NCBI GenBank assembly: GCA_946553025.1
Contig: CAMNRM010000007.1
Span: forward strand, 36,594 to 100,593
From: an uncultured Clostridium sp.
Lineage (GTDB): Bacteria; Bacillota; Clostridia; Lachnospirales; Lachnospiraceae
Reading direction: 5' to 3'
DNA length: 64,000 bases
The position numbers were made by a program, and so were the translations under genes. Each line of letters starts with the position of its first letter. Position 1 is the stretch's first letter. Shown in pieces: positions 26,732 through 34,803 of the stretch. Below the pieces are notes generated by a model. That model did no database searches and was not told the origin of the DNA. It saw only the letters and a list, made by a program, of their open reading frames with translations.

Positions 26732-27577
26732 TTAAATAACGGAATCCATTAGTTTCTTTACCAATCCCATTTTCTGTTTGTATTCATCTTGGCTAACCTT
26801 ACCGCAATTTAATAAATAATCCCCCAAATTCTCCGCTGTAGCCATATCTTCTTGTGTAATTCCTTCTCGCTTTATCAATGCTTTATAAATTGATTCAATA
26901 ATTATCTTTATATCTGTCATAAAATTTATATGATTAATGTATTTCAAATCCCAATCGAACTTTTTTTCCCAGCAAATAGAATTCCTTCCATTAATCTGTG
27001 CCAAACCACTAAGCCCTGGCTTCGCTGTATGGCGTATCCTCTGCTCTTTAGTCATAAATACTAAATCCTTTACTAACTGCGGACGCGGCCCTATTACAGA
27101 CATAGTTCCATTGATAATATTAATGACTTCACCCAATTCATCCAAGCTGGTTTCTCTAAGCCATTTGCCAAACGGCGTCAGCCGCATTTCATCAGGAAGC
27201 AATTCTCCGTTTTCATCTCTTGCATCAGTCATCGAACGGAACTTATACATTATAAATATCATTTCTCTTCCATCCTCGCAAATCATTCCCGGACGTTCCT
27301 GGGTAAATAGCACGGGAGAACCAAGTTTAATCTTGACTAGAATTGCAAGGATAACATATAAAGGACTAAAAACGATTATCGTTCCAATTCCACAAATAAT
27401 ATCTAAAATCCTTTTGATATACTTCTCATAAAATCCTTTTTTTCGTACAAGTACAGGCTCAATATCTTTTGCCTTATATGTATTTTTTTCAGCTTTTTTA
27501 CTCATGATATGAACTATCGTTACACAAGCCGTGCCTGCTAACCCAATAGCAATGACAGCTTTATTTTTCTTTGACAT
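26732..27577 (-). CDS. Undecaprenyl-phosphate sugar-1-phosphate transferase
   Basis: 281-residue bacterial sugar transferase (PglC/WcaJ family) that starts the repeat unit on the lipid carrier. A hydrophobic segment lies at 6-26; the conserved domain begins at about 50 with YIKRILDIICG and its membrane helix, then GSPVLFTQERPG, FIMYKFRSM, LTPFGKWLRETSLDELGEVINI, SVIGPRPQL and KPGLSGLAQINGRN. With the PglF- and PglE-type enzymes upstream, the likely first sugar is a 4-amino-4,6-dideoxy or diacetamido sugar. The C-terminal 50 residues (EGITQEDMATAENLGDYLL) are an extension beyond the core. Confidence 0.88.
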   Translation of the reverse strand: MSKKNKAVIAIGLAGTACVTIVHIMSKKAEKNTYKAKDIEPVLVRKKGFYEKYIKRILDIICGIGTIIVFSPLYVILAILVKIKLGSPVLFTQERPGMICEDGREMIFIMYKFRSMTDARDENGELLPDEMRLTPFGKWLRETSLDELGEVINIINGTMSVIGPRPQLVKDLVFMTKEQRIRHTAKPGLSGLAQINGRNSICWEKKFDWDLKYINHINFMTDIKIIIESIYKALIKREGITQEDMATAENLGDYLLNCGKVSQDEYKQKMGLVKKLMDSVI

Positions 27578-27805
27578 AACATGAACTCCTTTTTGATATT
27601 AAAAACTCCTGATGCACGAAAACGATACTCTGTTTAACATTATGAAGCCATCTGTCTGCTTTCCTGTTGCTTTTTTCTATCTAAATCCAAACATCATTGC
27701 ACGAAAAAACAGGTCTGCCCGGCTTTGTCCTTACAACCAATGCAATACCTGCTATCCAAACATTAAACTTTCTTCCATTACGCAAACATAAACTTATCTT
27801 CTTCA

Positions 27806-29068
27806 TTATGAAAAACAAGTCCTTATAATCTCAATTATCCTGTCCTGTTCTTCTTCACTCATCTTATTATCCGACGGAAGGCAAAGCCCCCGTTCAAATA
27901 TATCTGCCCCAACATCCACGATTTCATGGTTAATATAGGCATCGCTTCTCGCTCTTCCAGTTCCATTACAAGTAATAAAATCATGATTCCGGTAATACGG
28001 CTGTAAATGCATAGGCTTCCAAATGGGTCTTCCTTCGGCATTAAATAAAGCCAACGTTTCTAAGATTTCCGTCGGACAGCTCTTCCCATGTTCGCCAATA
28101 TACAACACTTCTTTATCTCCCCTGACCTGACGACACATGGCATCTTTTTCAATTAACAGGCAGGTCAGCCAGTAATTCGGCTCAGATTTTCCGCTGTCAT
28201 AGGGATTAAGTTTTACCGGAAGCCCCTTTAGCCCTTCCTGATATCGCTGATAAATTCTCTTCTTTGCCTCAATATGCTCCGACAAATGCAGCATATTTCC
28301 TCTTGCTATTCCTGCCACAATATTACTCATGCGGTAGTTATATCCTAATTCCTCATGCTGATACCATGGTGCTGCTTCTCTGGCCTGTGTTGACCATTTT
28401 CTGACTTTTTCTGCATCTTCTTTGCTGTCCGTCAAAAAGAATCCTCCGCTGCTCCCGGTAATAATTTTATTTCCGTTTGCAGATATAGCATTATACTTTC
28501 CCATCGAACCGCATTTGTGCCACACACCTTCAGCATCCTTATAGGACGCTCCAAGGGCTTCTGCTGCATCTTCCACAATAACCGCACCATATTTCCTACA
28601 GACAGCCATAATTTCATCCATTTTTGCCGGTACACCATAAAGATGTGCCAAAACAACCACCCGAACTTCCGGATAATTGCAAAATGCCTGTTCAAGCGCA
28701 GTTGGATCAAGATTCCAGGTATCATATTCACTGTCAATAAACACCGGTTTCCCATGTTCATAGACTACGGGATTCACTGTAGCGCCAAAAGTCATATCCG
28801 AACAAAATACATGTTCATCCTTTTTTATCCCTGCCAGCCGCATACACAAATGAAGGGCAGATGTTCCTGACGCAAGGGCAACAGCATAATTTGTACCTAC
28901 ATATCCTGCCATCATTTTTTCTAGTTCATTAATATTTTTCCCCACTGTAGATACCCAGTTCTCATCAATGGCTTCGATAACAAATGACTTTTCCTCTTCA
29001 TGCATTGTCGGACTTGCCAAATATATTTTTTTCTCAAATTTTTCAATTTTCCCACTATTATTAAACAT
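27806..29068 (-). CDS. PglE-type sugar aminotransferase (DegT/DnrJ/EryC1)
   Basis: 420-residue PLP enzyme with IYLASPTMHEEE, ENWVSTVGKNINELE, LASGTSALHLCMRL, VIEDAAEALGASY and the PLP lysine in SANGNKIITGSSGG. These fit the group that aminates UDP-4-keto-6-deoxy-GlcNAc made by PglF, which is encoded directly upstream. The 3' gap to the sugar transferase gene is 228 bp, in which I see no gene or clear signal. A second aminotransferase of the same superfamily (LegC) serves the nonulosonate branch. Confidence 0.85.
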   Translation of the reverse strand: MFNNSGKIEKFEKKIYLASPTMHEEEKSFVIEAIDENWVSTVGKNINELEKMMAGYVGTNYAVALASGTSALHLCMRLAGIKKDEHVFCSDMTFGATVNPVVYEHGKPVFIDSEYDTWNLDPTALEQAFCNYPEVRVVVLAHLYGVPAKMDEIMAVCRKYGAVIVEDAAEALGASYKDAEGVWHKCGSMGKYNAISANGNKIITGSSGGFFLTDSKEDAEKVRKWSTQAREAAPWYQHEELGYNYRMSNIVAGIARGNMLHLSEHIEAKKRIYQRYQEGLKGLPVKLNPYDSGKSEPNYWLTCLLIEKDAMCRQVRGDKEVLYIGEHGKSCPTEILETLALFNAEGRPIWKPMHLQPYYRNHDFITCNGTGRARSDAYINHEIVDVGADIFERGLCLPSDNKMSEEEQDRIIEIIRTCFS

Positions 29069-29097
29069 TGTTCTTCTTTCCTGTCATGCAATTTTTA

Positions 29098-30963
29098 TCA
29101 GCTTTTTATCTGATACGTTGGTACAATCCTCTTCACTTCCCCCCGTATCGCCTCTGAATCCAAATTCGCCACTTGATATAGCCTGTCCAACTGCGCACAA
29201 AACTCTTCCATATCAAACGCAATCGGCTTCCCGATATGAATCAGCTTATTCGGCGTATCCTGCAACCCCTCTTCATCCATCAAAAGTTCTTCATACAGCT
29301 TCTCTCCTGGCCTTAATCCGGTAAACGTAATAGCAATGTCCTCCCCCGGCTTATACCCTGAAAGCCTGATCAGATTCTTCGCCAAATCCAATATCTTCAC
29401 CGGCTCTCCCATATCCAGAACAAAAATCTCTCCGCCCTTCGCATAAGCCCCGGCCTGAAGCACCAGGGAAACCGCCTCCGGTATCGTCATAAAATACCGG
29501 ATAATCTCCGGATGTGTTACCGTCACTGGCCCGCCCTGCTCGATTTGCTTCTTAAACAATGGAATCACCGACCCGTTACTTCCCAGCACATTTCCAAACC
29601 TTACCGCTACAAAGTCCGTCTTTGATTTGGCGTTCATCATCTGCACTACCATCTCGCACATCCGCTTTGACGCTCCCATAATGTTCGTCGGGTTCACCGC
29701 CTTATCGGTTGAAATCAGCACAAATCTTTTCGTCCCATACTTATCCGCCGCTTTCGCCGTCTTATATGTACCGAAAACATTGTTCTTTATCGCCTCATTT
29801 GGGCTGTCCTCCATTAATGGCACATGCTTATGCGCTGCCGCATGATATACAATATCCGGCCGATATTTCTCAAATACCGACTCCACCCGATGCGTATTCC
29901 TCACCGACCCAATCAGCACCACAAGATTTAATCCCGGGAATTTTTCCTTCAACTCCTGCTGAAGGTCGTAGGCATTATTCTCATACACATCAAAAACAAT
30001 GAGCTGCTTTGGCTGATGCCCGGCGATCTGCCGACAGAGTTCACTCCCTATCGAGCCTCCGCCCCCAGTAACAAGTACAACTTTCCCACGGACATAATCA
30101 AGAATTTCATCCATATTTACCCGCACAGGTTCCCGCCCCAAAAGGTCTTCTATCTCCACCTCCCGCAGCTTCCCCACGCTGACTTCTCCGTTAAGAAGCT
30201 GATAAATCCCCGGTAAAATCTTCACGCTGCACCCGGTTTCCCGGCAAATCTCAATAATCTCTTTCCTGTCCTTCGCCGGTGCTGACGGCATAGCGATATA
30301 AATCTCATCCACCCCGTACTTTTCCACCAGCCCCGGAATATCTTCCCGCTTTCCGGCAATGGGTACTCCGTTTAAAATCTTCCCCACCTTATTCTTATCA
30401 TCATCCACAAAACAGACCACATGCCCCTGCGTGTACTGGCTGGTCAGCATTTCCTTTAAAATCACTGCTCCGCTCGTCCCGGCCCCTGCAATCAGCACCC
30501 GCCTGTCCGATGCCTTAACACTCCCCGGCAATCGTATACTGGTAAATATCCGATAAGACAGCCGAACAAGCCCTTCACAGGCACACAGAGCAAAAAAGGA
30601 AAGCACATAATAACTTCTTGGCACTTTCATCTCCAGCATCAGCATTCCTGCAATCTGAATCAATGACGCCAGACCACACGCCCCAATAATATGCCCCGCT
30701 TCCCGAACACCCGCAACGCTCCACATCGTAGAGTACATCCGAAAAAGAAAGAACACCACAAGCGTTGCCGCCAGGTAAAACGGCAGATAAGAAAGCACCG
30801 GCTCTACATATTCCATCGGAATTCTTTCCAGGTTCATATCAAAGCGGATAAACAGCCCCAAAAAGGAAGCTATACAAACTGTGCAGATATCCACAGCCAT
30901 TAAAACCAACATTCTCACCCGTTTATTTCCAGGCAGGTATTTTTCCAAACGACTGCTGCTCAT
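29098..30963 (-). CDS. pglF: Membrane-bound UDP-GlcNAc 4,6-dehydratase (PglF/CapD)
   Basis: 621 residues. Four hydrophobic segments in the first 150 anchor it in the membrane. A first Rossmann domain follows (VLIAGAGTSGAVILKE, about 165-180), then the catalytic SDR domain with VVLVTGGGGSIGSELCRQI (about 303-321) and STDKAVNPTNIMGASKR. It makes UDP-2-acetamido-2,6-dideoxy-4-ketohexose. ATG 30963 is used because AGAGGAG lies 10 bases upstream; it overlaps the loaP stop as ATGA. The longer frame from a TTG at 30987 has no ribosome binding site. It is the first enzyme gene of the operon. Confidence 0.9.
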   Translation of the reverse strand: MSSSRLEKYLPGNKRVRMLVLMAVDICTVCIASFLGLFIRFDMNLERIPMEYVEPVLSYLPFYLAATLVVFFLFRMYSTMWSVAGVREAGHIIGACGLASLIQIAGMLMLEMKVPRSYYVLSFFALCACEGLVRLSYRIFTSIRLPGSVKASDRRVLIAGAGTSGAVILKEMLTSQYTQGHVVCFVDDDKNKVGKILNGVPIAGKREDIPGLVEKYGVDEIYIAMPSAPAKDRKEIIEICRETGCSVKILPGIYQLLNGEVSVGKLREVEIEDLLGREPVRVNMDEILDYVRGKVVLVTGGGGSIGSELCRQIAGHQPKQLIVFDVYENNAYDLQQELKEKFPGLNLVVLIGSVRNTHRVESVFEKYRPDIVYHAAAHKHVPLMEDSPNEAIKNNVFGTYKTAKAADKYGTKRFVLISTDKAVNPTNIMGASKRMCEMVVQMMNAKSKTDFVAVRFGNVLGSNGSVIPLFKKQIEQGGPVTVTHPEIIRYFMTIPEAVSLVLQAGAYAKGGEIFVLDMGEPVKILDLAKNLIRLSGYKPGEDIAITFTGLRPGEKLYEELLMDEEGLQDTPNKLIHIGKPIAFDMEEFCAQLDRLYQVANLDSEAIRGEVKRIVPTYQIKS

Positions 30964-31745
30964 CTTACGCCATCTCCTCTGTACCAAAGCTTCTGTCCCA
31001 CGTTATACGAAAGCCTCTCTCCTCCGTTATATCGAAATTTTTCATCCTCGTTATATTGAAGTTTTTCACTCCCGTTATACCGAAGTTTTCCATCCCCGCT
31101 ATATCGAAACTTTTCACCTCCGTCTTCATTCAGAACAATCCCCAGCACAAATGTCCTTTCTTCTCCCCAAAGCCTGTGACGAACCATGGCATAACGCTTT
31201 TTCAACTGGAAACGCTCCACCTGCCCCTGGAAAACCTTTAACGGTTCGGACAGCTTACAGATATTTCCCTCTTCATCCTTCTGCACATAAGAAAGCCTTA
31301 CCACATGCTCATCCCCGGAAATCTTTTCCAAAAACTGCCCATCCTCTCCTGTCATCGGCAAAATTGTAAACACACCGCCAGCCATCATCTGCGCAGCCGC
31401 CGGAATCTTTTCTAAGGACTGCAAAAGCGACCGGTTTTCTGTCACAACCTCATTTTCTGCCACATCCTCACTTCCCGCCGCAGCCTGATTTCCTGCTACA
31501 GCCTTATTTCCCGGCAAATCCTTACCTTCAGCCCCTGCTTCCCTTTCCCTGCAAGTCAGAAACACACATCCGGGAAATAACGGCTCCATATGAACAATAC
31601 TCTTCTGCTGCTTTCTCCAAATCCTTTCCTGCCATATCACAAAACACTCTTCATACATCTGTGGCGGAACAATCTTTTGAACTTCCCTGACCAGTTCCTC
31701 TTCCCTTCCCGTCCACGTTTTTAACAGATACCATTGCACAGGCAT
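30960..31745 (-). CDS. loaP: LoaP-family NusG-like antiterminator with repeat-rich tail
   Basis: 261 residues. The N-terminal NGN domain begins WYLLKTWTGREEELVREV and includes ECFVIWQERIWRKQQK and LFPGCVFL; the KOW-type domain follows at about 175-215 (LKVFQGQVERFQLKKRYAMV). LoaP proteins keep RNA polymerase going through long polysaccharide operons. Two additions are unusual: a low-complexity insertion at about 75-105 (GNKAVAGNQAAAGSEDVAEN) and a C-terminal tail of six 8-residue repeats (K-[FL]-x-Y-x-[GE] type, from EKFRYSGD to QKLWYRGD) encoded by 24-bp tandem DNA repeats at about 30990-31130. GGAGGAG precedes ATG 31745. Confidence 0.85.
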   Translation of the reverse strand: MPVQWYLLKTWTGREEELVREVQKIVPPQMYEECFVIWQERIWRKQQKSIVHMEPLFPGCVFLTCREREAGAEGKDLPGNKAVAGNQAAAGSEDVAENEVVTENRSLLQSLEKIPAAAQMMAGGVFTILPMTGEDGQFLEKISGDEHVVRLSYVQKDEEGNICKLSEPLKVFQGQVERFQLKKRYAMVRHRLWGEERTFVLGIVLNEDGGEKFRYSGDGKLRYNGSEKLQYNEDEKFRYNGGERLSYNVGQKLWYRGDGVR

Positions 31746-31937
31746 CCACTCTCCTCCCTGCGTAATCCTTCACTTATAAGCCTGCAGTGCTTAAACCTAC
31801 AGCATGGATTAATCTACATCACTTACAAATCTATAACACCCGCAAATCCACACCACTTACCAACCTATAACACTTACAAGCCCGCATCACTTACAAACCT
31901 ATAACACTTACAAGCCCGCATCACTTACAAACCTGTA
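31746..31937. repeat. 34-bp tandem repeats between the two loaP genes
   Basis: Two near-perfect units (ATAACACTTACAAGCCCGCA then TCACTTACAAACCT) lie at about 31865-31935, with degenerate copies from about 31800. They separate the two loaP genes and are in the leader of the second. I see no coding frame or clear terminator in them. Confidence 0.75.
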
Positions 31938-32552
31938 TCACAAATGAACCTCTATCATTTCATAATCTATCTTTTCAAAACAATATTTTTCCGGTACATG
32001 AATCGGCGCTTCCACCTTCCCATACCACAGTTCTTCTTTCAAATCCTCCTTTAAGACAATGCCAAAGAAAATCTCCTTTTCCCTCCCCAAAAGCCGCAGC
32101 CGCACAAGTGCATACCGCTTGCCGAACTTCAGGCGCACAATCTTAGAAATGCAGGATTTTATCGGCCCTGCTGCCCTAAGAATTCTTCCCTTCCCATCCG
32201 TTTCCAGATAAGAAAGCCCTATCACATGCTGCTCATTCATCATCTGCTTTAAAAATGCCTCTTCCTCCGCTTCTACCGGAAGAAAAAAATCATCATCACG
32301 CGCCATCATTTTTACCATGGCCGGAAGTTTTTTCAGGCAAAAAAATAAAGCCTCCGGCTCCCTGGATGTAATAAACACATACCCGGGAAAGGCTCTTCTT
32401 ACCTGCACGAAATTCTTCTGCTGCCTCCTCCAAACCTGTTCATGATAAATCACAAAACATTCTCCATATAAAGGATGAGGAACAACCCTGCGAACCATCT
32501 CTACCAGCTTTTCTTCCTCACCGGTTCTTGTCTGCAGCACATACCACTGCAT
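31938..32552 (-). CDS. loaP: LoaP-family NusG-like antiterminator, first gene of the capsule operon
   Basis: 204 residues, a paralogue of the next gene without its insertion and repeat tail. NGN domain: MQWYVLQTRTGEEEKLVEMV, GECFVIYHEQVWRRQQKN, RAFPGYVFITSRE. KOW-like domain: IKSCISKIVRLKFGKRYALV and LLGREKEIFFGIVLKED. It should load on RNA polymerase at a leader hairpin and allow transcription of the 24-kb locus. ATG 32552 is chosen because AAGGGGGTGCGTT precedes it; the frame extends 16 codons upstream without a good site. Confidence 0.85.
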   Translation of the reverse strand: MQWYVLQTRTGEEEKLVEMVRRVVPHPLYGECFVIYHEQVWRRQQKNFVQVRRAFPGYVFITSREPEALFFCLKKLPAMVKMMARDDDFFLPVEAEEEAFLKQMMNEQHVIGLSYLETDGKGRILRAAGPIKSCISKIVRLKFGKRYALVRLRLLGREKEIFFGIVLKEDLKEELWYGKVEAPIHVPEKYCFEKIDYEMIEVHL

Positions 32553-32569
32553 AACGCACCCCCTTGCTG

Positions 32570-32745
32570 CCTGTCGCCATAAGCTACAATACACTGCCAT
32601 AAGCTAACATAAACTGCCATAAGCTGCAAACAATAAACAAATTTTAAAAAATCTAAGGCTTGTTGCCTTCCGGAAATCTAAAACATACTGCCCTCCGGAA
32701 ATCTAAAGCACCCTGCCTCCCTGAAATCTAAGGCACACAACCTTC
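32570..32745. repeat. Leader repeats upstream of the capsule operon
   Basis: Two kinds. Three copies of CTGCCATAAGCT-like units at about 32572-32630, and four copies of a unit of about 29 bp containing CCGGAAATCTAAA at about 32651-32745. Both are in the transcribed leader of the capsule operon. This 785-bp interval between loaP and the next plus-strand open frame has no convincing gene. Confidence 0.7.
32646..32669 (-). terminator. Candidate leader terminator upstream of loaP
   Basis: On the minus strand AAGGC (32669-32665), AACAA loop, GCCTT (32659-32655), then AGATTTTTTAAAA. The stem is short, so the call is weak, but a terminator in front of a LoaP gene is what an antitermination-controlled operon would have. 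Confidence 0.4.
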
Positions 32746-32752
32746 CTGTCAA
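32725..32752 (-). promoter_or_regulatory. Candidate fixed promoter for the capsule operon
   Basis: Minus strand TTGACA (32752-32747), 16 bp, TAGATT (32730-32725). The minus-35 is perfect and the minus-10 is poor (4 of 6). If used, it would give some capsule transcription regardless of the state of the invertible segment. Confidence 0.4.
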
Positions 32753-32929
32753 CCCTATATCAACCATAAAAGGGCAAGCTTCGCCATGTCCGGACATTTT
32801 TTCAACACCCGAATCATACAGCCAGCACAATGGAAACCTGCCTCTCCACAGCTAATATAACCCCTTTCCAGAGAACGCAGCCTCAAGGCTCACCCTTCTC
32901 TTTCCCGGTTTTGTATAAACAAGCAGCCC

Positions 32930-32961
32930 AGTGTAACATAATATAGAATTGTGTTACACTG
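32930..32961 (+). promoter_or_regulatory. Left recombination-like site of an invertible segment
   Basis: Arms AGTGTAACATAA (32930-32941) and TTGTGTTACACT (32949-32960) around the 7-base asymmetric core TATAGAA (32942-32948): the 12-7-12 layout of tyrosine recombinase crossover sites. In the present orientation the stem is extended by AGCCC (32925-32929) and GGGCT (32961-32965). Confidence 0.75.
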
Positions 32962-33111
32962 GGCTATGCCTGCCAGCAGGTTAAAAACATTGATAAATAC
33001 AGGGTTTTCCGCCGATTTTGCCAATGATTTTCAGATTTCTTCTCTTGTCTTTTTTCAAAAAATCTTAATTCATTTTTCCAGGAATTCTTAATCTATTTTT
33101 CCGAAAAAACC

Positions 33112-33140
33112 TTGCAATATAGCGAAAAGAGTGCTATTAT
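33112..33140 (+). promoter_or_regulatory. Promoter inside the putative invertible segment
   Basis: TTGCAA (33112-33117), 17-bp spacer, TATTAT (33135-33140), directed to the right, away from the capsule genes, and ending 16 bp before the right-hand site. Inversion about the two cores would place it on the minus strand at 33004-32976, reading into loaP. Confidence 0.7.
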
Positions 33141-33154
33141 TACGTGGTAACTTT

Positions 33155-33186
33155 CAGTGTAACACAATTCTATATTATGTTACACT
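33155..33186 (-). promoter_or_regulatory. Right recombination-like site, exact inverted copy
   Basis: AGTGTAACACAA (33156-33167), core TTCTATA (33168-33174), TTATGTTACACT (33175-33186). The 32 bases 33155-33186 are the exact reverse complement of 32930-32961. The cores are therefore in inverted orientation, the arrangement that gives inversion rather than excision. Confidence 0.75.
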
Positions 33187-33266
33187 CAAGTCTGATTTTT
33201 CCTTTATTATTCCCTATGATCACAATAAAACGACAATAAAAAAGAACATTTGATAAAATAAAACAG

Positions 33267-33294
33267 TTGACATAAGTCTATACATTAAGATAAT
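33267..33294 (+). promoter_or_regulatory. Sigma-A promoter upstream of the 33462 gene
   Basis: TTGACA (33267-33272), 16 bp, GATAAT (33289-33294). It lies outside the invertible segment and would serve the plus-strand genes in either orientation. Confidence 0.6.
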
Positions 33295-33337
33295 TTTACT
33301 TGATTAATCAGTATAAATATAGTAAACTACAAGTAAC

Positions 33338-33472
33338 ATGTTCCCGCCACTTACCCTTGACTATTGCAAATCAATTGGTAACAAAAGTATTCTCACAAAG
33401 GACGGTTATCCTGATTCAAAAATTAGTGATCACCTTCCTTTACTTGTGGAGGTGGATTTAAATGGGAAATGA
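33338..33472 (+). pseudogene. C-terminal scrap of an endonuclease/exonuclease/phosphatase-family gene
   Basis: A 44-residue frame from ATG 33338 ending SKISDHLPLLVEVDLNGK. The S-D-H-x-P motif near a C-terminus is typical of the EEP superfamily (last catalytic Asp-His). The rest of such a domain is not present upstream, where the invertible segment lies. The frame overlaps the start of the next gene by 11 bp. Confidence 0.45.
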
Positions 33473-34181
33473 TTTATGGCCTAAACAAATATTAAACCAG
33501 GAATATGAAAAAAATCATGCTGTTGAAATTTTAAAGGAACAAGCCAAGATACTTGCACAGAAAACGGAGGGAAAAGTTAAAGCAACTTTTTCCAGAATAG
33601 ATTATCAGGAATCTTTTAACAGCTTAACCAAAATAAAAGGATTTTCTCAGGTAAATCGTCTAATGACAAAATCCGAATCATCTTTATATCTGGAGAAAAC
33701 ACCTGAAATCATCGAAGAAGAATTAAAAGATAAAACAAATATCAATTATTTATATGACAAAATACTCTATAAATTTGAATTGTATAATGAAGAATTTCGT
33801 TTTCGGATTTTCATTTTAAAAAACAGCATTGAATTTCCTATCGAAATTGAACTTGATGAAGGAATCAGCAATGAACTTTATATAAACAGAAATATAATTG
33901 TAGAAAGTAATCAAGAACTTGAAGAACTTCTTAAACGGGTATTTTCATCAAAAAAGGTACAATTAATTTTAAATCGAATGATACATTCTTCTGATGTAAT
34001 TCTGGAAAATAATATTTTAGATTACCTTGCGAAAAATCCAGGAAGTACAACGGTTGAAATTGCAAAAGCATTAAAAATCACTGTGGAATCCACAGAAAAG
34101 AGAATAGAATCCTTATCGATGAAAGGAAAAATATACGAATATTTGAACATGAAGCCTTCAGGATGGGGAATTGTTCATTAA
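33462..34181 (+). CDS. Unknown protein with C-terminal winged helix
   Basis: 239 residues, no family recognised. The N-terminal 160 residues are mixed alpha/beta and highly charged. The last 60 (NNILDYLAKNPGSTTVEIAK, ITVESTEKRIESLSMKGKIY) read as a winged-helix DNA-binding fold. A strong site, GGAGGTGGATTTAA, precedes ATG 33462. It is the first gene to the right of the invertible promoter and in the present orientation may be driven by it, so a regulatory link to the capsule switch is possible but unproven. It may form an operon with the nitroreductase 35 bp downstream. Confidence 0.7.
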   Translation: MGNDLWPKQILNQEYEKNHAVEILKEQAKILAQKTEGKVKATFSRIDYQESFNSLTKIKGFSQVNRLMTKSESSLYLEKTPEIIEEELKDKTNINYLYDKILYKFELYNEEFRFRIFILKNSIEFPIEIELDEGISNELYINRNIIVESNQELEELLKRVFSSKKVQLILNRMIHSSDVILENNILDYLAKNPGSTTVEIAKALKITVESTEKRIESLSMKGKIYEYLNMKPSGWGIVH

Positions 34182-34216
34182 ATAAAGAAACCAATAAATG
34201 AAAGGAGCCAATTATC

Positions 34217-34735
34217 ATGAACCCAACCATTGAAACCATTTTAAACCGCAGAAGCACCCGCAGCTTTTTACAAAAACCCTTAAACGACGAGGATATCCAG
34301 ACCATCGTCAAATGTGCTCTTCACGCTCCCAGCGGCATGGGGCGGCAGACCTGGAAGTTTACGGTTATTGAAAACCGCGAAAAGATTCAGCAACTGGCTG
34401 AAGTTATCGGCAAAGAACTGGGAAGAGAAGGCTACAATATGTATGCGCCGGAAGTGCTGATCATCCCTTCAAACGAGCAGGACAGCCCTTTTGGTATGGA
34501 AGATAATGCCTGTGCCATGGAAAATATCTATCTGGCTGCAGAGGCTCTGGGTATCGGCTGTGTATGGATCAACCAGATCCGCACCATCTGCCAGGCTCCG
34601 GCCATCCGTGAAATCTTAGATGCCTGGGAAATTCCATCCAGCCACGTTATCTATGGCATGGCCGCATTAGGCTATCGCGACGACACACCCATCCAGCCTA
34701 AGGAGAGAATCGGGAAGGTAAATTATATTCGATAA
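34217..34735 (+). CDS. Nitroreductase-family flavoprotein
   Basis: 172 residues. ILNRRSTRSFLQKPLNDEDI and ALHAPSGMGRQTWKF are the FMN-binding N-terminal motifs; CAMENIYLAAEALGIGCVWI and GMAALGYRDD complete the fold. These proteins use FMN and NAD(P)H to reduce nitro or quinone compounds; the natural substrate is unknown. GAAAGGAGCCAATTATC precedes the ATG and a terminator follows. Confidence 0.85.
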   Translation: MNPTIETILNRRSTRSFLQKPLNDEDIQTIVKCALHAPSGMGRQTWKFTVIENREKIQQLAEVIGKELGREGYNMYAPEVLIIPSNEQDSPFGMEDNACAMENIYLAAEALGIGCVWINQIRTICQAPAIREILDAWEIPSSHVIYGMAALGYRDDTPIQPKERIGKVNYIR

Positions 34736-34803
34736 ACCGGCCTAAAAACGATAAATATCACCTGAATGAAACAAAGATAAGAAACAAAAACAAACACAAC
34801 AAA

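Noticed and set aside
32925..32965. The left palindrome as a simple rho-independent terminator
   Set aside because: No T-run follows on either strand, and an exact inverted copy lies 195 bp away around a promoter, which fits a recombination site better.
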